A stretch of DNA of 64,000 bases from CAVYGM01 sp963768025 (GTDB lineage: Bacteria; Bacteroidota; Bacteroidia; Cytophagales; Spirosomataceae). Below, piece by piece: positions 18,502-29,630 of the stretch (its first letter is position 1; every line of letters begins with the position of its first letter). The notes below the pieces were generated by a model. That model did not search any database. It saw nothing but the letters and a program-made list of their open reading frames with translations, and was not told where the DNA came from. A program made the translations under genes and the position numbers. Location of the stretch: positions 1 through 64,000 of the forward strand of contig CAVYGM010000025.1 in NCBI GenBank assembly GCA_963768025.1, given 5' to 3'.

Positions 18502-21500
18502 ATGAAAAAACATAGACCTAATCATGTACTACTGGCTATGATCAAGTTTACATGTATCCCCATTTTCCTGATCTCCCTGACCTTCGGGATCAGTGTGGCC
18601 CGGGACAGCGTGGCCCAGGAATTGCTCGCCCGGCCCATTTCGCTGGAATTGACAAATCAGGATATTCGGGTCGCCCTGGCCCGGATTGAAAAGTCGGCCG
18701 GCGTAAAATTCAGCTATGAGCCCTCGCTGTTTCGAGCAAAAGACCGGGTAACCCTGGTAGCCCGCAACGAACCCCTCTCGTCGGTGCTAAATAAGGTGTT
18801 GCACTCCCTCGCTGTTTCCTACGAGGTATCGGGTAAGTACATTATTCTCACCCGCCAGACACCGACCCGCGATACCGACAAAAAGGCCGAGACACGAGCC
18901 TTTCCCGTGGACATTTCGGTGGATGGAAAAGTGACCGACGAAACCGGTGCTGAGCTGCCCGGCGTCAATATTCTGGTGAAAGGTACCCAAAAAGGCACGA
19001 CTACGGATGTCAACGGCGAGTACACCATAGCGGTGCCCAACGAACAGTCGGTGCTGGTATTCAGCTTTGTGGGCTACGAAACCGCCGAGGTAGTGGTAGG
19101 CAACACCACCCGCATCAATGTAACCCTGGCCGTGAATGTGAAGGCTCTGGGTGAAGTGGTGGTGGTAGGGTACGGTACCCAAAGCAAAAAGGACGTAACC
19201 GGCTCCATTGCCTCCCTGAACACCCAGACGATCAAGGACATGCCCGTCACCAACATCGGGGAAGGCATGGCCGGACGCATGCCGGGGGTACTTGTGCAGC
19301 AGGCTTCGGGTGCACCCGGTAGCGGCCCCTCGATCAAAATCAGGGGATTAGGCTCGATCAGCGCCGGCAACGGCCCCCTCATTGTGGTGGATGGACAGCC
19401 CTTGAACTCGGGTGATCTGGTCAACGGCAGCGGCCTGAACCTGATCAATCCCAACGATATCGAAACCGTAGACGTACTGAAAGATGCTTCGGCCACCGCC
19501 ATTTTTGGATCGCGTGGTGCCAACGGCGTAATCATGATCACGACCAAGCGGGGTAAAGCCGGTAAAAGCAACATCAACTTCGACTATTACACGGGTATTC
19601 AGGAAATAAGCAAAACCATGGACGTGCTCAACGCCCAGCAGTTTGCCGAGTACGGAAAATCGGCCTTTAACAACGCCTACCTGGAACGCGTGGCGGGTGC
19701 TTCCATTTCCGACCCGAACAGTGCGCGTCCGGCCGGGCTTCGCTACCGCTACCCCAGGGGTGAATTTCCGGGACTGGACTTCGATAATCCGGCGGGTATT
19801 CAGAGCTACGATTATCAAAGCCTGATCTTCCGAACCGCTCCCATCAGCAACTATCAGCTATCGGCCTCCGGGGGCAGCGACAAAGTACAGTACATGGTAT
19901 CGGGCAACTACCTTAACCAGGAGGGTATTATCAAACAATCCGGGATCGACCGCTTCACGTTCCGTTCCAACGTAGATGCCCAGGTAAGCCCGCGCATCAA
20001 GGTAGGTATGAGCATCAGCCCCAGCTTTACCAAAGAGCGTAGGGTCAACTCCGACGGGCACTGGGCTAGCAACGGGGTGATCAACGCGGCTTTGGCAGCG
20101 GCACCCATTGTCCCTATTTTCCAGGCGGATGGCGTTACCTACAACTCAATGGCATCCATAGCCACCCCCTACGACTTGCCGGGTGTCACCAATCCGGTGG
20201 CCAACATTACCGAAGCCGACAACAACGTAAACACGCTGCGGCTCCTGGGCAATACCTACCTGGAAGTGGGTATCTGGAAAACCCTGAAGTACCGCGGCAG
20301 CGTGGGCGGCGACATCACCTATCTTCGCCAGAACCTCTACCGGGCTTCGACCATGCCGCTCAACCAAATCCTGCCCCCCAACATCAGCACGGGGTCGTCC
20401 ATCACCAGCCAGAACCTCAACTGGGTCACCAACCACACCCTCGATTATTCGTTTGACCTGGGTACCGCTCACCGGTTTACCGCGCTGATTGGTGTGGAGG
20501 CGCAGCAGAATACCTTTGAAAACAACCGGGTGGATGCCACCAACTTTCCCAACGATATCGTAAGAACTGTCAACGCGGGCGTTATATCGGGGGGTAGCTC
20601 GTTCAAAGAGCAGTATTCGCTGGCTTCTTATTTTGGCCGGATCGGCTATACCTTCAACGACAAATACCTGTTCAATGCTTCTATCCGGCGCGATGGTTCG
20701 TCGCGGTTTGGAGCCAACCAGCGGTATGGTACCTTCCCGTCGGCTTCGGTGGGCTGGCGGGTCAGCGAAGAACCCTTCCTGAAAAATGTGGCGGCTATTT
20801 CGGAGTTGAAACTAAAAGCCAGCTTTGGACTTTCGGGCAACAATGCATTTGCCAACTACGGCTCCATTGGTACCCTGGGTATCGACAACTACGTAATCGG
20901 GAACGGACTGGCCAGTGGACTAGCTACCAACGTGATCGGTAACCCCAATCTGACCTGGGAAAAAAGCCGGCAAACGGATATAGGGATGGAGTTAGGTTTG
21001 TTCAAAAACCGGCTATTCCTGACCGCCGACTACTATACCCGCATTACCTCCGACCTGCTCCTATCCGTGCAGGTACCCAGCCTGACGGGCTTTACCTCCG
21101 CCAACCAAAACATTGGCAAAGTGGAGAACAAAGGAATGGAATTCGGACTAACCAGCCGCAATACGTGTAGGGGCATTTGCCTGGACTTCGGATCTCAACC
21201 TCTCGTTCAACCGCAACAAAGTGCTGGCACTGGGACCCACCGGTGACGCCATTCGGAGCGGATCAGGCGTAGGCGAAACCAACATTACCGTACTCGGTGA
21301 ACCCCTGGGAAATTTCTATGGCTATCAGCAAATCGGCGTATTCCGGGACAAGGCCGATCTTGACTCCTATCCCCACTTCGCAGACTCACGCCCCGGTGAC
21401 GTGAAATTTGCCGATATCAACAACGACGGCGTGGTCAATGCCAATGACCGTACCCTCATCGGGAACAACCAACCCGATTTCATTTACGGGATCAACAATA

Positions 21501-21976
21501 CGTTTACGTACGGAGGATTTGATTTGAGCATAGCTGCTCAGGGTATTCAGGGCGGCCAAATCCTTAATTTGAGCCGGCGCTTTATTGAGAACCTGGAAGG
21601 GAATCAGAACCAATTGACTACCGTTTTGGATCGGTGGCAATCACCTGACCAACCCGGCAACGGGGTGGTTCCCCGCGCCAATTCCCGCACCACCGGCAAC
21701 AACAATGCGATTTCCAGTCGGTGGGTCGAAAGTGCGAGTTATTTCCGAATCAGAAACATTACACTGGGCTATCGCTTGCCGAAGGCGCTGTCCGACCGGG
21801 TAAAAATCCAAAACGCGCGTATTTATGCCGGGGTACAAAATGCCTTCACCTTTTCCAAATACCTGGGCTACAATCCCGAGGTAAGCGGTTATGAAAGCGC
21901 CTTGACCGGTGGGGTAGACTATGGCTCCTACCCGTTGGCCCGCACGTACACGGTGGGTTTGAATTTCTCCTTCTGA
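18502..21976 (+). CDS. SusC-type TonB-dependent receptor with STN domain, frameshifted
   Basis: Two frames make one receptor of about 1158 aa. Order: signal region (residues 1-38), an STN domain (ISLELTNQDIRVALARIEKS) that talks to the anti-sigma factor, a carboxypeptidase-regulatory-like domain (VTDETGAELPGVNILVKGT), the SusC linker GEVVVVGYGTQSKKDVTGSI, a plug with PGVLVQQASGAPGSG and DASATAIFGSRGANGVI, and a long beta-barrel ending TYTVGLNFSF. The frame changes near 21165, where removing one T from ACGTGTAGG restores the text. It takes up oligomers (usually glycans) together with SusD. The substrate is unknown because no glycoside hydrolase follows. Confidence 0.92.
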
Positions 21977-22025
21977 TTTTAACCGGGAGTAGCCTCCCGA
22001 GTACATCATTCCAAAATAGAAAAAT

Positions 22026-23462
22026 ATGAAAACCAAAATCATAGTAACCCTAATTGCCACGCTGAGCGTTACGGCCTGTCAGGAAAAATTCATTGACCTG
22101 GCTCCCATTTCCTCGGCCAGTACGGCAACTTTTTTCAAAACTCAGTCTGACATGATCACGGCCATCAATGGTGCGTACGCAACCTTACAGGCCGGGGGGC
22201 AATACGGCGACTACTACATACTGGGCGAGATTCCTTCCGATAACAGTACCCCTGCTTTGTCAGGCTCGGTAACGGACCAGGACGAATTCGATAAGTTTTA
22301 CATCCGGACTACCAACCCCGTTTTACTGGCGCGGTGGAACGACGGCTACCGGGGCATTTACCGCACCAACACCGTGATCGACCGTATCGGAGCAGTAGCC
22401 ATGAACGAAGCCCTGAAGGCTCGGATCACGGGCGAAGCCAAATTCCTGCGGGCTTTGATGTACTTCAATCTGGTGCGGGTATTTGGCGATGTACCCCTTG
22501 TGCTGAAAGAAATCACCGATCCGGCCGAAGGGTATGACTACGAACGGGCTCCGGCTAGCGCGGTATATACTCAGATCGTCAAGGATTTGTCGGAGGCGCA
22601 GCAGGCACTTCCGGAGAGTTACAGCGGTACCGATGTAGGTCGGGCCACGCGGGGAGCCGCCAAGGCGCTGTTGGGCAAGGTGTATCTTACCAATAAGCAG
22701 TACGCCGAAGCCGCTGCCGTATTGAAAGAGGTGATCGATAGCGGGATTTATGATTTGTTACCTACCTACGCTGCCGTTTTCAACCCGGCTAACAAAAACA
22801 GCAAGGAATCCATTTTTGCGGTTCAGTACAAAAAAGGCCTGGTACCCCGCGAAGGGAGTGGGTTCGGCAATAGTTTTGCGCCCACCAACTCCGCCAATGC
22901 GGTGATTCAGTTTGGGGGCGGAGGCAACAACCAACCGACCAAGGACATCGAACTGGCGTACGAACCGGGCGACCAGCGCAAAGGAGTTTCTCTGGCAACC
23001 GGCTACACCAATGCACAGGGCAATAGGGTAGAAGCTTATTACGTGAAGAAGTTCCTCGATGCGCCCGTGGTCAATGGTGACTCGGACGACAACTGGCCCG
23101 TGCTGCGCTACGCCGATGTACTGCTGATGTACGCCGAAGTCCTGAACGAAACCGGCCAAACCACGCAGGCGCTTCCGTTCCTGAACCGGGTGAGAACCCG
23201 GGCTGGCCTGGCCCCGGCTACCGTCACTTCCCAGGCCGATATGCGGCTGGCGATTGAGCAGGAGCGCCGGGTAGAATTAGCTTTCGAAGGGCACCGCTGG
23301 TTTGACCTGGTGCGGACGGGCCGGGCCCTACCCATTTTACAGGCTAAGGCGGCGGCGATTGGTATCAAAACCAATTTGACGGCCAACAACCTTATCTGGC
23401 CTATACCACAGAGCCAGATTGATATCAACCCATCAAAAATCAAACAGAATCCAGGGTATTGA
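22026..23462 (+). CDS. SusD/RagB family outer-membrane lipoprotein
   Basis: 478-aa substrate-binding partner of the SusC receptor. A lipoprotein signal opens it (MKTKIIVTLIATLSVTACQE). The N-terminal SusD-like domain has the conserved FIDLAPIS and FKTQSDMITAINGAYA, and TPR-like helices follow (AEAAAVLKEVIDSGIYDLLP). The RagB/SusD C-terminal part has RYADVLLMYAEVLNETG, LNRVRTRAGL and the family ending RRVELAFEGHRWFDLVRTGR, then NPGY at the C-terminus. It is exposed on the cell surface, where it caps the SusC barrel. It starts 50 bp after susC and the operon ends in a strong terminator. Confidence 0.96.
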   Translation: MKTKIIVTLIATLSVTACQEKFIDLAPISSASTATFFKTQSDMITAINGAYATLQAGGQYGDYYILGEIPSDNSTPALSGSVTDQDEFDKFYIRTTNPVLLARWNDGYRGIYRTNTVIDRIGAVAMNEALKARITGEAKFLRALMYFNLVRVFGDVPLVLKEITDPAEGYDYERAPASAVYTQIVKDLSEAQQALPESYSGTDVGRATRGAAKALLGKVYLTNKQYAEAAAVLKEVIDSGIYDLLPTYAAVFNPANKNSKESIFAVQYKKGLVPREGSGFGNSFAPTNSANAVIQFGGGGNNQPTKDIELAYEPGDQRKGVSLATGYTNAQGNRVEAYYVKKFLDAPVVNGDSDDNWPVLRYADVLLMYAEVLNETGQTTQALPFLNRVRTRAGLAPATVTSQADMRLAIEQERRVELAFEGHRWFDLVRTGRALPILQAKAAAIGIKTNLTANNLIWPIPQSQIDINPSKIKQNPGY

Positions 23463-23481
23463 GGATTGAGTATCTATACAA

Positions 23482-23520
23482 AAAAAGGCCCCTTCGTCAG
23501 AATCGGAGGGGCCTTTTTAT
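23482..23520 (+). terminator. Rho-independent terminator of the sus operon
   Basis: AAAAAGGCCCCT and AGGGGCCTTTTT form a 12-bp stem with a loop of about a dozen bases, followed by ATTTTTT. It lies 20 bp after the susD stop codon. Confidence 0.88.
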
Positions 23521-23610
23521 TTTTTACCTCTTCCTAAGTCCCTCTCCTCCAAGGAGAGAGACTTTCTTTCGAGGAAAATTTATCATTAATTCACGTTATG
23601 CTCAGGTACT

Positions 23611-24363
23611 TCACTTCACTTTTCTGAAATCCAGGTTTTGAAACAAAAATACCCTGGCTGTGTGCAGATTTCGGTAGACATTCCCGGCGGCCAGCTGCTG
23701 GAATACATTCATGTAGCCCGCCTGCAGGCTGGTGTGCTTTCCGGTCTGGAATCCTAATCCCACAAAAAACCGGTTCTGGTCAAAATGATTATATACCACC
23801 TTTCGGCCCAGATTCATATGAATTTCATCGTTCAGTATCAAGGATAATCCGCCGGGAGCCGTACCTTTCCTGGTCAGGGGCCAGGCGGCCAGGAAATTGT
23901 ACCGGAGCCGGGTCCCGTACGAGTAACCTTCGGCCAGGTTGTCATCATCCCTGATCTTACGGCGAAACCGTTCTTCCAGTCGTAGCCACTGCGTCAGCCG
24001 TAGTTTGGAGGTGTTGGTATGCCATTGGATTTGCTGCCAGGGGCGGTGCTCCGGCTGCGAGATATTGGCGTGGCCTTCGGCGGGAAAATGATTCACAAAA
24101 GCATAACCGGCCGTCAGCTTGGCGTGGTCGTTCAGGTAGTACATCAGTCCCACCCGGACGATCCCCTGCGACAGATCACTGAGCAAATCTTCTTTGGTTC
24201 GCAGATGTACATCGGTCCACAGTCCCAATTGATCGGTCAGCCGCGCCTGCAAAAAATAGGCACCCCAAAGCTGGGTACTTTCCCGAACTTGCTTGGCTGG
24301 CTGGGCGAGACTCATTCCCGCGAAGAGTATAAAGGCAAAGATGGTAAAAATTTGTTTTCTCAT
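23611..24363 (-). CDS. DUF2490 domain protein
   Basis: 250-aa exported protein with a signal peptide (MRKQIFTIFAFILFAGMSLA) and a repeated beta-strand pattern typical of DUF2490 (PF10677), a small outer-membrane barrel family common in Bacteroidota. Family pieces are STQLWGAYFLQARLTDQLGL, RVGLMYYLNDHAKLTAGYAF, LRLEERFRRKI, RLRYNFLAA and FFVGLGFQTGKHTSLQAGYM. The C-terminus ends FLFQNLDFRKVK, as expected for a barrel strand. The function is unknown. It reads toward the sus operon and is separately transcribed. Confidence 0.85.
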   Translation of the reverse strand: MRKQIFTIFAFILFAGMSLAQPAKQVRESTQLWGAYFLQARLTDQLGLWTDVHLRTKEDLLSDLSQGIVRVGLMYYLNDHAKLTAGYAFVNHFPAEGHANISQPEHRPWQQIQWHTNTSKLRLTQWLRLEERFRRKIRDDDNLAEGYSYGTRLRYNFLAAWPLTRKGTAPGGLSLILNDEIHMNLGRKVVYNHFDQNRFFVGLGFQTGKHTSLQAGYMNVFQQLAAGNVYRNLHTARVFLFQNLDFRKVK

Positions 24364-24709
24364 CGAGTTGTGTAAAAATTAATGGATCAAAAGGTTACGT
24401 AGCATCGTGATTCCGGCGGTCTGTTGGTCGCCCCAAAAGCTTCCTCAAGCAACGCCCACCATTTGCAAACAAACTTTTTTCAAAACAGTTTTGTCTGGCA
24501 AATTATGTACCCAAACCAGTGACGAAACTCCCCTGCCAGCCCGGAGATTTTCCCGCGCGTTTGCCCCTAGTCACCCAAACCTACCTTCAAACGCGTACCC
24601 GGATGTACGCTGATGCCTAAGAAGCTGTATGCAAAAAAGCAGTACTTCCAGTGAGGTATTGCCTTCTATCTGGAATGCAAATCAAAGTGTCTTAGTCTAT
24701 AAAATACTC
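24364..24709. other. Intergenic region, divergent promoters
   Basis: These 346 bp separate two divergent genes and should hold both promoters. A small inverted repeat, CAAAAC-AG-TTTTG, lies near 24480. No open frame is convincing and no other structure was seen. Confidence 0.5.
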
Positions 24710-25948
24710 ATGAAGAGATTAATCCTACTCCTTTTGCTGGGGGGCCTCCTGCCGGGTACTAATTACGCCCAACCGGCCATTCCCCAGATCACCACGAATC
24801 ACCTGCAATCCCTTGATTTACTCTGGGATCTCAAAGCGCTGAGTACTCCACCCCACTTTGCCTGGGTGGATTCTACCTCAACCGTACGCTCCCTGCTGTA
24901 CGAAAGTGTGGCTTTTGAGGGGAAGCCAACCAGGGTGTTTGCGTATTACTCCAACCCGGATCTGCTGGCCGGCAAGCAGACCAACCGCAGGTTTCCGGGC
25001 GTGGTACTGGTTCATGGCGGGGGCGGCACGGCCTTTCGGCAATGGGTAGAAAAGTGGGCCGCGGATGGATATGCCGCCGTTGCCATGGATCTGGGCGGGA
25101 AGGATGCTACCGGAAAAACCTTTGAAGGAGCCGGACCGGACCAGTCGCACGAAGTGAAATTTCAATCTATTGAGAAAGGAAATCCCCACAATGTGTGGAC
25201 ATACCATGCCGTAGGGAGTGTGCTGTTGGCACATTCGTTTTTATTGCATCGTCCTGAGGTCGACCCGGCTCGAACGGTGCTGACGGGCATCAGCTGGGGT
25301 GGGTACCTGACCTGCCTTGTCGCTGGCCTGGACGACCGGTTCCAGGCGGCCGCTCCTGTGTATGGCTGCGGCTATTACGACGAATCAGACGTATTTGGTC
25401 AGGATATTTCGCAGCTATCGGCGCAGGGGCGCACCCAGTGGATGAAGTACTTTGACCCGTCGGTGTATCTGCCCTACGCACGACCGTCGCTGCTGTTTGT
25501 CAATGGCAACAAGGATCGGTTTTATAACGTGGTACCCTACCATAAAACCTATAACCTTCCCCAAAATGCCCCCCGAAACATCTGTTACAAACCCGATATG
25601 CCCCACGGCCACCTGCAGGGCTGGCAACCCATAGAAATAAAGTACTTCTTTGATTCGATCGTAAACGAGGGGATTCCTTTACCCAAGGTAGCCGCTATCC
25701 AGAAAGACAAATCCAGCCTCAGCGCCCGGTATGAGGGGGTAGTCGGCCTGCGATCGGCGCGTTTTTTCTATTCCAGCGACACTACTTCAACCAACGAAAC
25801 CCGCACCTGGTTGGAGGCCAAAGCACAGATTGACCCCCTAAGCAAAACGCTGACCTGCGAGGTACCCGCAGCCGATTTTGCCTATGGTTTTTTCTATGTG
25901 GTGGATAACCGGGAAGTATCGGTATCAAGTCCAATTTATGTGAAATAA
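24710..25948 (+). CDS. Secreted alpha/beta hydrolase, acetylxylan-esterase/dienelactone type
   Basis: 412 aa from ATG 24710, which gives a clean signal peptide (MKRLILLLLLGGLLPGTNYA); the frame extends 27 codons upstream but that part is not signal-like. The alpha/beta-hydrolase fold shows GVVLVHGGGGTAFRQWVEKW as the oxyanion region, then VAMDLGGKDATGK. The nucleophile elbow is GISWGGYLTC, the acid is in LFVNGNKDRFYNV and the histidine in MPHGHLQGW. It resembles acetylxylan esterases and prolyl-oligopeptidase-like esterases and probably removes acyl groups from glycans or antibiotics in the periplasm. A C-terminal beta domain of about 90 residues follows the catalytic His. Confidence 0.8.
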   Translation: MKRLILLLLLGGLLPGTNYAQPAIPQITTNHLQSLDLLWDLKALSTPPHFAWVDSTSTVRSLLYESVAFEGKPTRVFAYYSNPDLLAGKQTNRRFPGVVLVHGGGGTAFRQWVEKWAADGYAAVAMDLGGKDATGKTFEGAGPDQSHEVKFQSIEKGNPHNVWTYHAVGSVLLAHSFLLHRPEVDPARTVLTGISWGGYLTCLVAGLDDRFQAAAPVYGCGYYDESDVFGQDISQLSAQGRTQWMKYFDPSVYLPYARPSLLFVNGNKDRFYNVVPYHKTYNLPQNAPRNICYKPDMPHGHLQGWQPIEIKYFFDSIVNEGIPLPKVAAIQKDKSSLSARYEGVVGLRSARFFYSSDTTSTNETRTWLEAKAQIDPLSKTLTCEVPAADFAYGFFYVVDNREVSVSSPIYVK

Positions 25949-26164
25949 AGGGGACTCGAAACCGACAGCTGAGTTATTTTATCGTGGCTCTTCAAAACTT
26001 TTTCTCTCTTTTCGCTGTACATACCTTCGCCACGGGGATCAAGTACACACAAATATCCCCACTTGAATGCCTGGCAAGATTATTTACATATCTGCTGTAC
26101 CCTGATTTAGTACTAGGAAATCCAACGTACTATACTTCACCAACAGCTAAAAGCCTTTTTGACT

Positions 26165-26461
26165 ATGAATAAGAATATTGCTCAATACGATACCGAAGAT
26201 TTTGTAATTGAAGACTCTTTCCGCAGCTGGGTTCTTGAACCAAATTCTCCTCACCAGTTTTTTTGGGACAAGTACCAGGCTCAACATCCTCAGCAGCAGA
26301 GTGAAATTTTGGATGCCAAACACCTGGTAATTCTTTTAAATAGTTTGCAGCAGGAAACTCCCGACCAGAAAATGGCGGACGACATGTGGCAAAGAATTCA
26401 GGCTGAGATTCAGGCCGAACCCCAGCCCCAAAACCGTCCATATAGTTACTGCCTGGCTTAA
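26165..26461 (+). CDS. Orphan N-terminal fragment of a FecR-type anti-sigma factor
   Basis: 98-aa protein that matches the first 80 residues of the FecR protein at 17250. Both have an acidic FVIEDSFRSWVLEPNS / FAFDETFQSWVVDPNS block, then FWDKYQAQHP / FWEQYFSSHP, an AKHLV / ARQLV stretch and MADDMWQRIQ / LADSIWENIQ. The basic stretch, membrane segment and periplasmic domain are missing, and the frame ends after a short unrelated tail. It would therefore be a soluble sigma-binding module or a relic. No sigma factor is next to it. The following RND gene is convergent and its end is only 30 bp away. Confidence 0.7.
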   Translation: MNKNIAQYDTEDFVIEDSFRSWVLEPNSPHQFFWDKYQAQHPQQQSEILDAKHLVILLNSLQQETPDQKMADDMWQRIQAEIQAEPQPQNRPYSYCLA

Positions 26462-26490
26462 AAGCTCCATCATAAGCGGACCAATTCACA

Positions 26491-29400
26491 TCAGACAGTG
26501 ATTACTTCCACCGCTGGTGGCAATAATTTGTAGAGCACCGGAGTCACAATCCGTGAAAGTACCGTAGAGCTAATCAGCCCTCCGATGAGCACCCACGCCA
26601 ACGGAGAGTACAGTGGATTGCCCTCAATGGCCAGGGGAATTAAGCCCCCAATGGCGGTTAGAGAAGTGAGTACGATGGGCACAAAGCGAATTTCACCCGC
26701 CTGTTGAATAGCCTCGATCAGCGGTACTCCCTCGGCTCGGAGCTGGTTCGTAAAATCAACCAACAAGATGGAGTTCTTGACTTCTATCCCAATGAGGGCG
26801 ATGAGGCCGATGATGGCTACGAACGACAGCGGGTACCCTACCAGATAGAGGGCACTCAACGCCCCGATCACTCCCAGCGGAATTACCGACAGTACGATCA
26901 ACGAACTTTTGAACGTACCAAATTCCAGCACCAATACCCCCAGAAAACCAAAGGCCGTAATAAGAATAATGGTCCCCAACCCACCAAAGGACTTGGCCCG
27001 AGCTTCCAGCTCACCCGCGGCGCGGTAGCTGAATCCTTCGGCAAATTGGTACTGATCCAGCTTTCCGATTACCTGATTGTATACATCATCCACCAGAAAG
27101 CCACTCTTCACGTAGGCCGATACCGTCACGTATCGGTCTTTGTCGTAGTGTCTAATCTGATTGGTGGAACTTTCGAACTGGATGTCGGCAATTTGTCGCA
27201 GGGGTACTGATGACCCCGTAACGGTATTGACATACAAATTATTTAACACGCGTTGGTCGGTTACTTTGCCTTTGGGCATGGTTACCGAGATGGTGTAATC
27301 GTCGCCGGACTCGTCCTTAAAGGTACCAATGTTCAGGCCCGCCACGGCCAGACGAATGGTGCGGTTGGCGTCCACCATCGAGATCCCCAACATGCCCGCT
27401 TTTTCCTTATTGATCTTCACGCGCAGATCCGTTTTGCGGTTGGCCAACGGATTCTTGACGTAGATGGTGCCGGGGGTACTTTTCAGCATCCTTTCAATGT
27501 CAGCCGCCGTAGTGCGCAATTGGTCCAGGTTTTCGCCAAACACCCGAATCGCGATGGGGGATTCGGTATTGGGCCCCTGCTCAAAATCCTTTACTTCTAC
27601 CTTCGCATTGGGCACCAGTTGGAAACGAGTACGTAGGTCGTCGATGATGGCTACTTTTTTGAAAACAGGCACGTCCGTCAGCTGCACAAAAAACTCCGCT
27701 ACATTGGAAGATTCCGAACGCTGAATGACGTTGTAGTAAATACGCGGATTGCCTTTGCCCGACGTTGGTGGTACTGTACTTCACTTCCGGAATTTTCTTC
27801 AACTCGCTCTCAACGTAGCGAGCTACGCGGTTGGTTTCGGACAGGGCCGTTCCATCGGGAGTCTCTACGGTAATCAGGAACATGGGTTTTTCGGACTTAG
27901 GAAAAAGGGCAAAGCCAATTACGTTGGTAAGTCCCAGCGAAGCCACGAACAACAGAGCAGCAACTCCCAGAGTAGGAAGCGGATGGCGCAGCGCCCAGTA
28001 CAGCAGGCGGCTGTACGACCCGCTGATGACTTTTTTCAGGGCCCGCAAAAAGATATTTCCCTCGGGATTATGATCGGTTTTCAGGATTCGACTACTCAAA
28101 AAGGGTACAATGGTGAGCGATATTACCATGGAGGCCAGGATGGTCATGGTGACGGCCATGGGCAGGCTGCGGATAAAATCACCGGAGGCTTCGGGCAGGA
28201 AGTTGAGCGGCAGAAACGCCAGCACCAGGGTAATGGTACAGCCAATTACGGCCAGGGTAATCTGTTTGGTGGCCTTGATCGCCGCTTCACGCTTGGGGTA
28301 CCCCTCCCGCATCCAGCGTTCGATATTTTCCACGACCACAATGGAGTCATCCACCAGAATCCCCAGCGCCACGATCAGCCCTACGATGCTCAACTGATTG
28401 ATGCTGAAACCCAGGTAGTCAATAGCGGCGAGACCAATGGCCAGCGACAGTGGGATGGAGATCATCACCACCAGTGCCGCCCGGAATCCCAGCGGCAACA
28501 GCGTGAGCGATACCAGAAAAATGGCAATGCCGAAGTCTTTGGCAAAGCGGCTCAGGCGCTTGCTCACGCTTTCGGCCTGATCAAAACTCTTGACCAACTC
28601 GATGTTGGAAGGGAGGGTAGTGGCAAATTTTTCAATGATCGGATTCAGATCCTTCCCTACCTGCTCAATGTTCTGTCCTTCCTTTTGCGCCGCCGTTACC
28701 AGCACGCAGCGGTGGCCATTGAGGCGGGTGATGTGCGTTTCTTCCTCGTAGTTGAAGTTGACATCGGCCACGTCGCGGAGGTAGGTTATTTTCTGGCCGT
28801 TGCTGCCTACGATGGTGTTTCGGATCTCGTCAATGTCTTGATAATCGTCCGAGGTCTTGACGTTGAACTTACGCTGTCCGGCCTGTAAGCTACCGCCCGG
28901 CAAGGTGCTGTTCTCAGCCTGCACCGCCCCCAGTACCCGGTTGATGGCTACGCCTTCCGAGGCCATTTTCTCCACATTGAGCGCAATGCGCACCGTACTG
29001 GCCGGGTACCCCCAGTCCTGTACGCTTTTCAGGCTTTTTAGTTTGGTAAGCTCCTCTTTGAGCCGGTCGGCCTGTTGGCCCAGGAGCTTGGCGGAGGCCG
29101 TTTCGGAGATGAGGGCTACCTGCACAATGTTCACATCCGTAGGAGAAAAGCGGCGGATTTCGGTACGGAATATATCCTGCGGCAATTCGCGTTGCAAGGC
29201 ACCTACCTCGCGGGTTATTTCCTGGTACTTTTCGTCGGGGTCTTCGCTGAACTCATACTCTATCTGCACCACGGCCAGGCCGTCGTCAATGTTGGTGATG
29301 ATGTTCTTGATATTGTCCAGGGAAGAAAAACGTTCCTCTACTTTATCCACCACGAGCTCCTCCATGTCGAGGGCATCGGTGCCGGGGTACACGTAGACGA

Positions 29401-29539
29401 CGGCGAATTGGGGGGCGAAAAATTCGGGATCTTCGCCCCGGGGCATGTTCAGCAGGGAGTTTACGCCCAGGGCTACCACCCCGATAAACATCACCAGCAT
29501 GAACTGCCAGTTTTTGACACTAAATTCGGATAGGTTCAT
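26491..29539 (-). CDS. RND efflux transporter (AcrB/HAE1 family), frameshifted
   Basis: Two frames, joined near 27745, make one RND pump of about 1015 aa. It starts MNLSEFSVKNWQFMLVMFIG, as family members do. The first half has the porter domain and the helix-4 motif GILVDDSIVVVENIERWM with the two acidic residues of the proton relay; the second half repeats it as GIEVKNSILLVDFTNQLR. PLGVIGALSALYLVGYPLSF is the usual second-half helix. Removing one base in GGGCAAAGGC joins the frames at VKYSTTNVG. It works with the HlyD-type adaptor and TolC channel encoded just upstream in the same operon, exporting drugs or other amphiphiles across both membranes. Confidence 0.92.
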
Positions 29540-29630
29540 AGTTACCTCACCCCCAGCAGCGGCTGACCGCCCGGCCCCCTCTCCTTGGAGGAGAGGGGGG
29601 GTATGGAGTTGTTTTAGTTTTATGGTTATT

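Noticed and set aside
27749..28888. Long plus-strand frame of 379 codons
   Set aside because: It is antisense to the RND pump gene and has low-complexity, His/Gln-rich text typical of shadow frames; the same applies to long frames at 47606-48760, 62432-63436 and 60821-61438.
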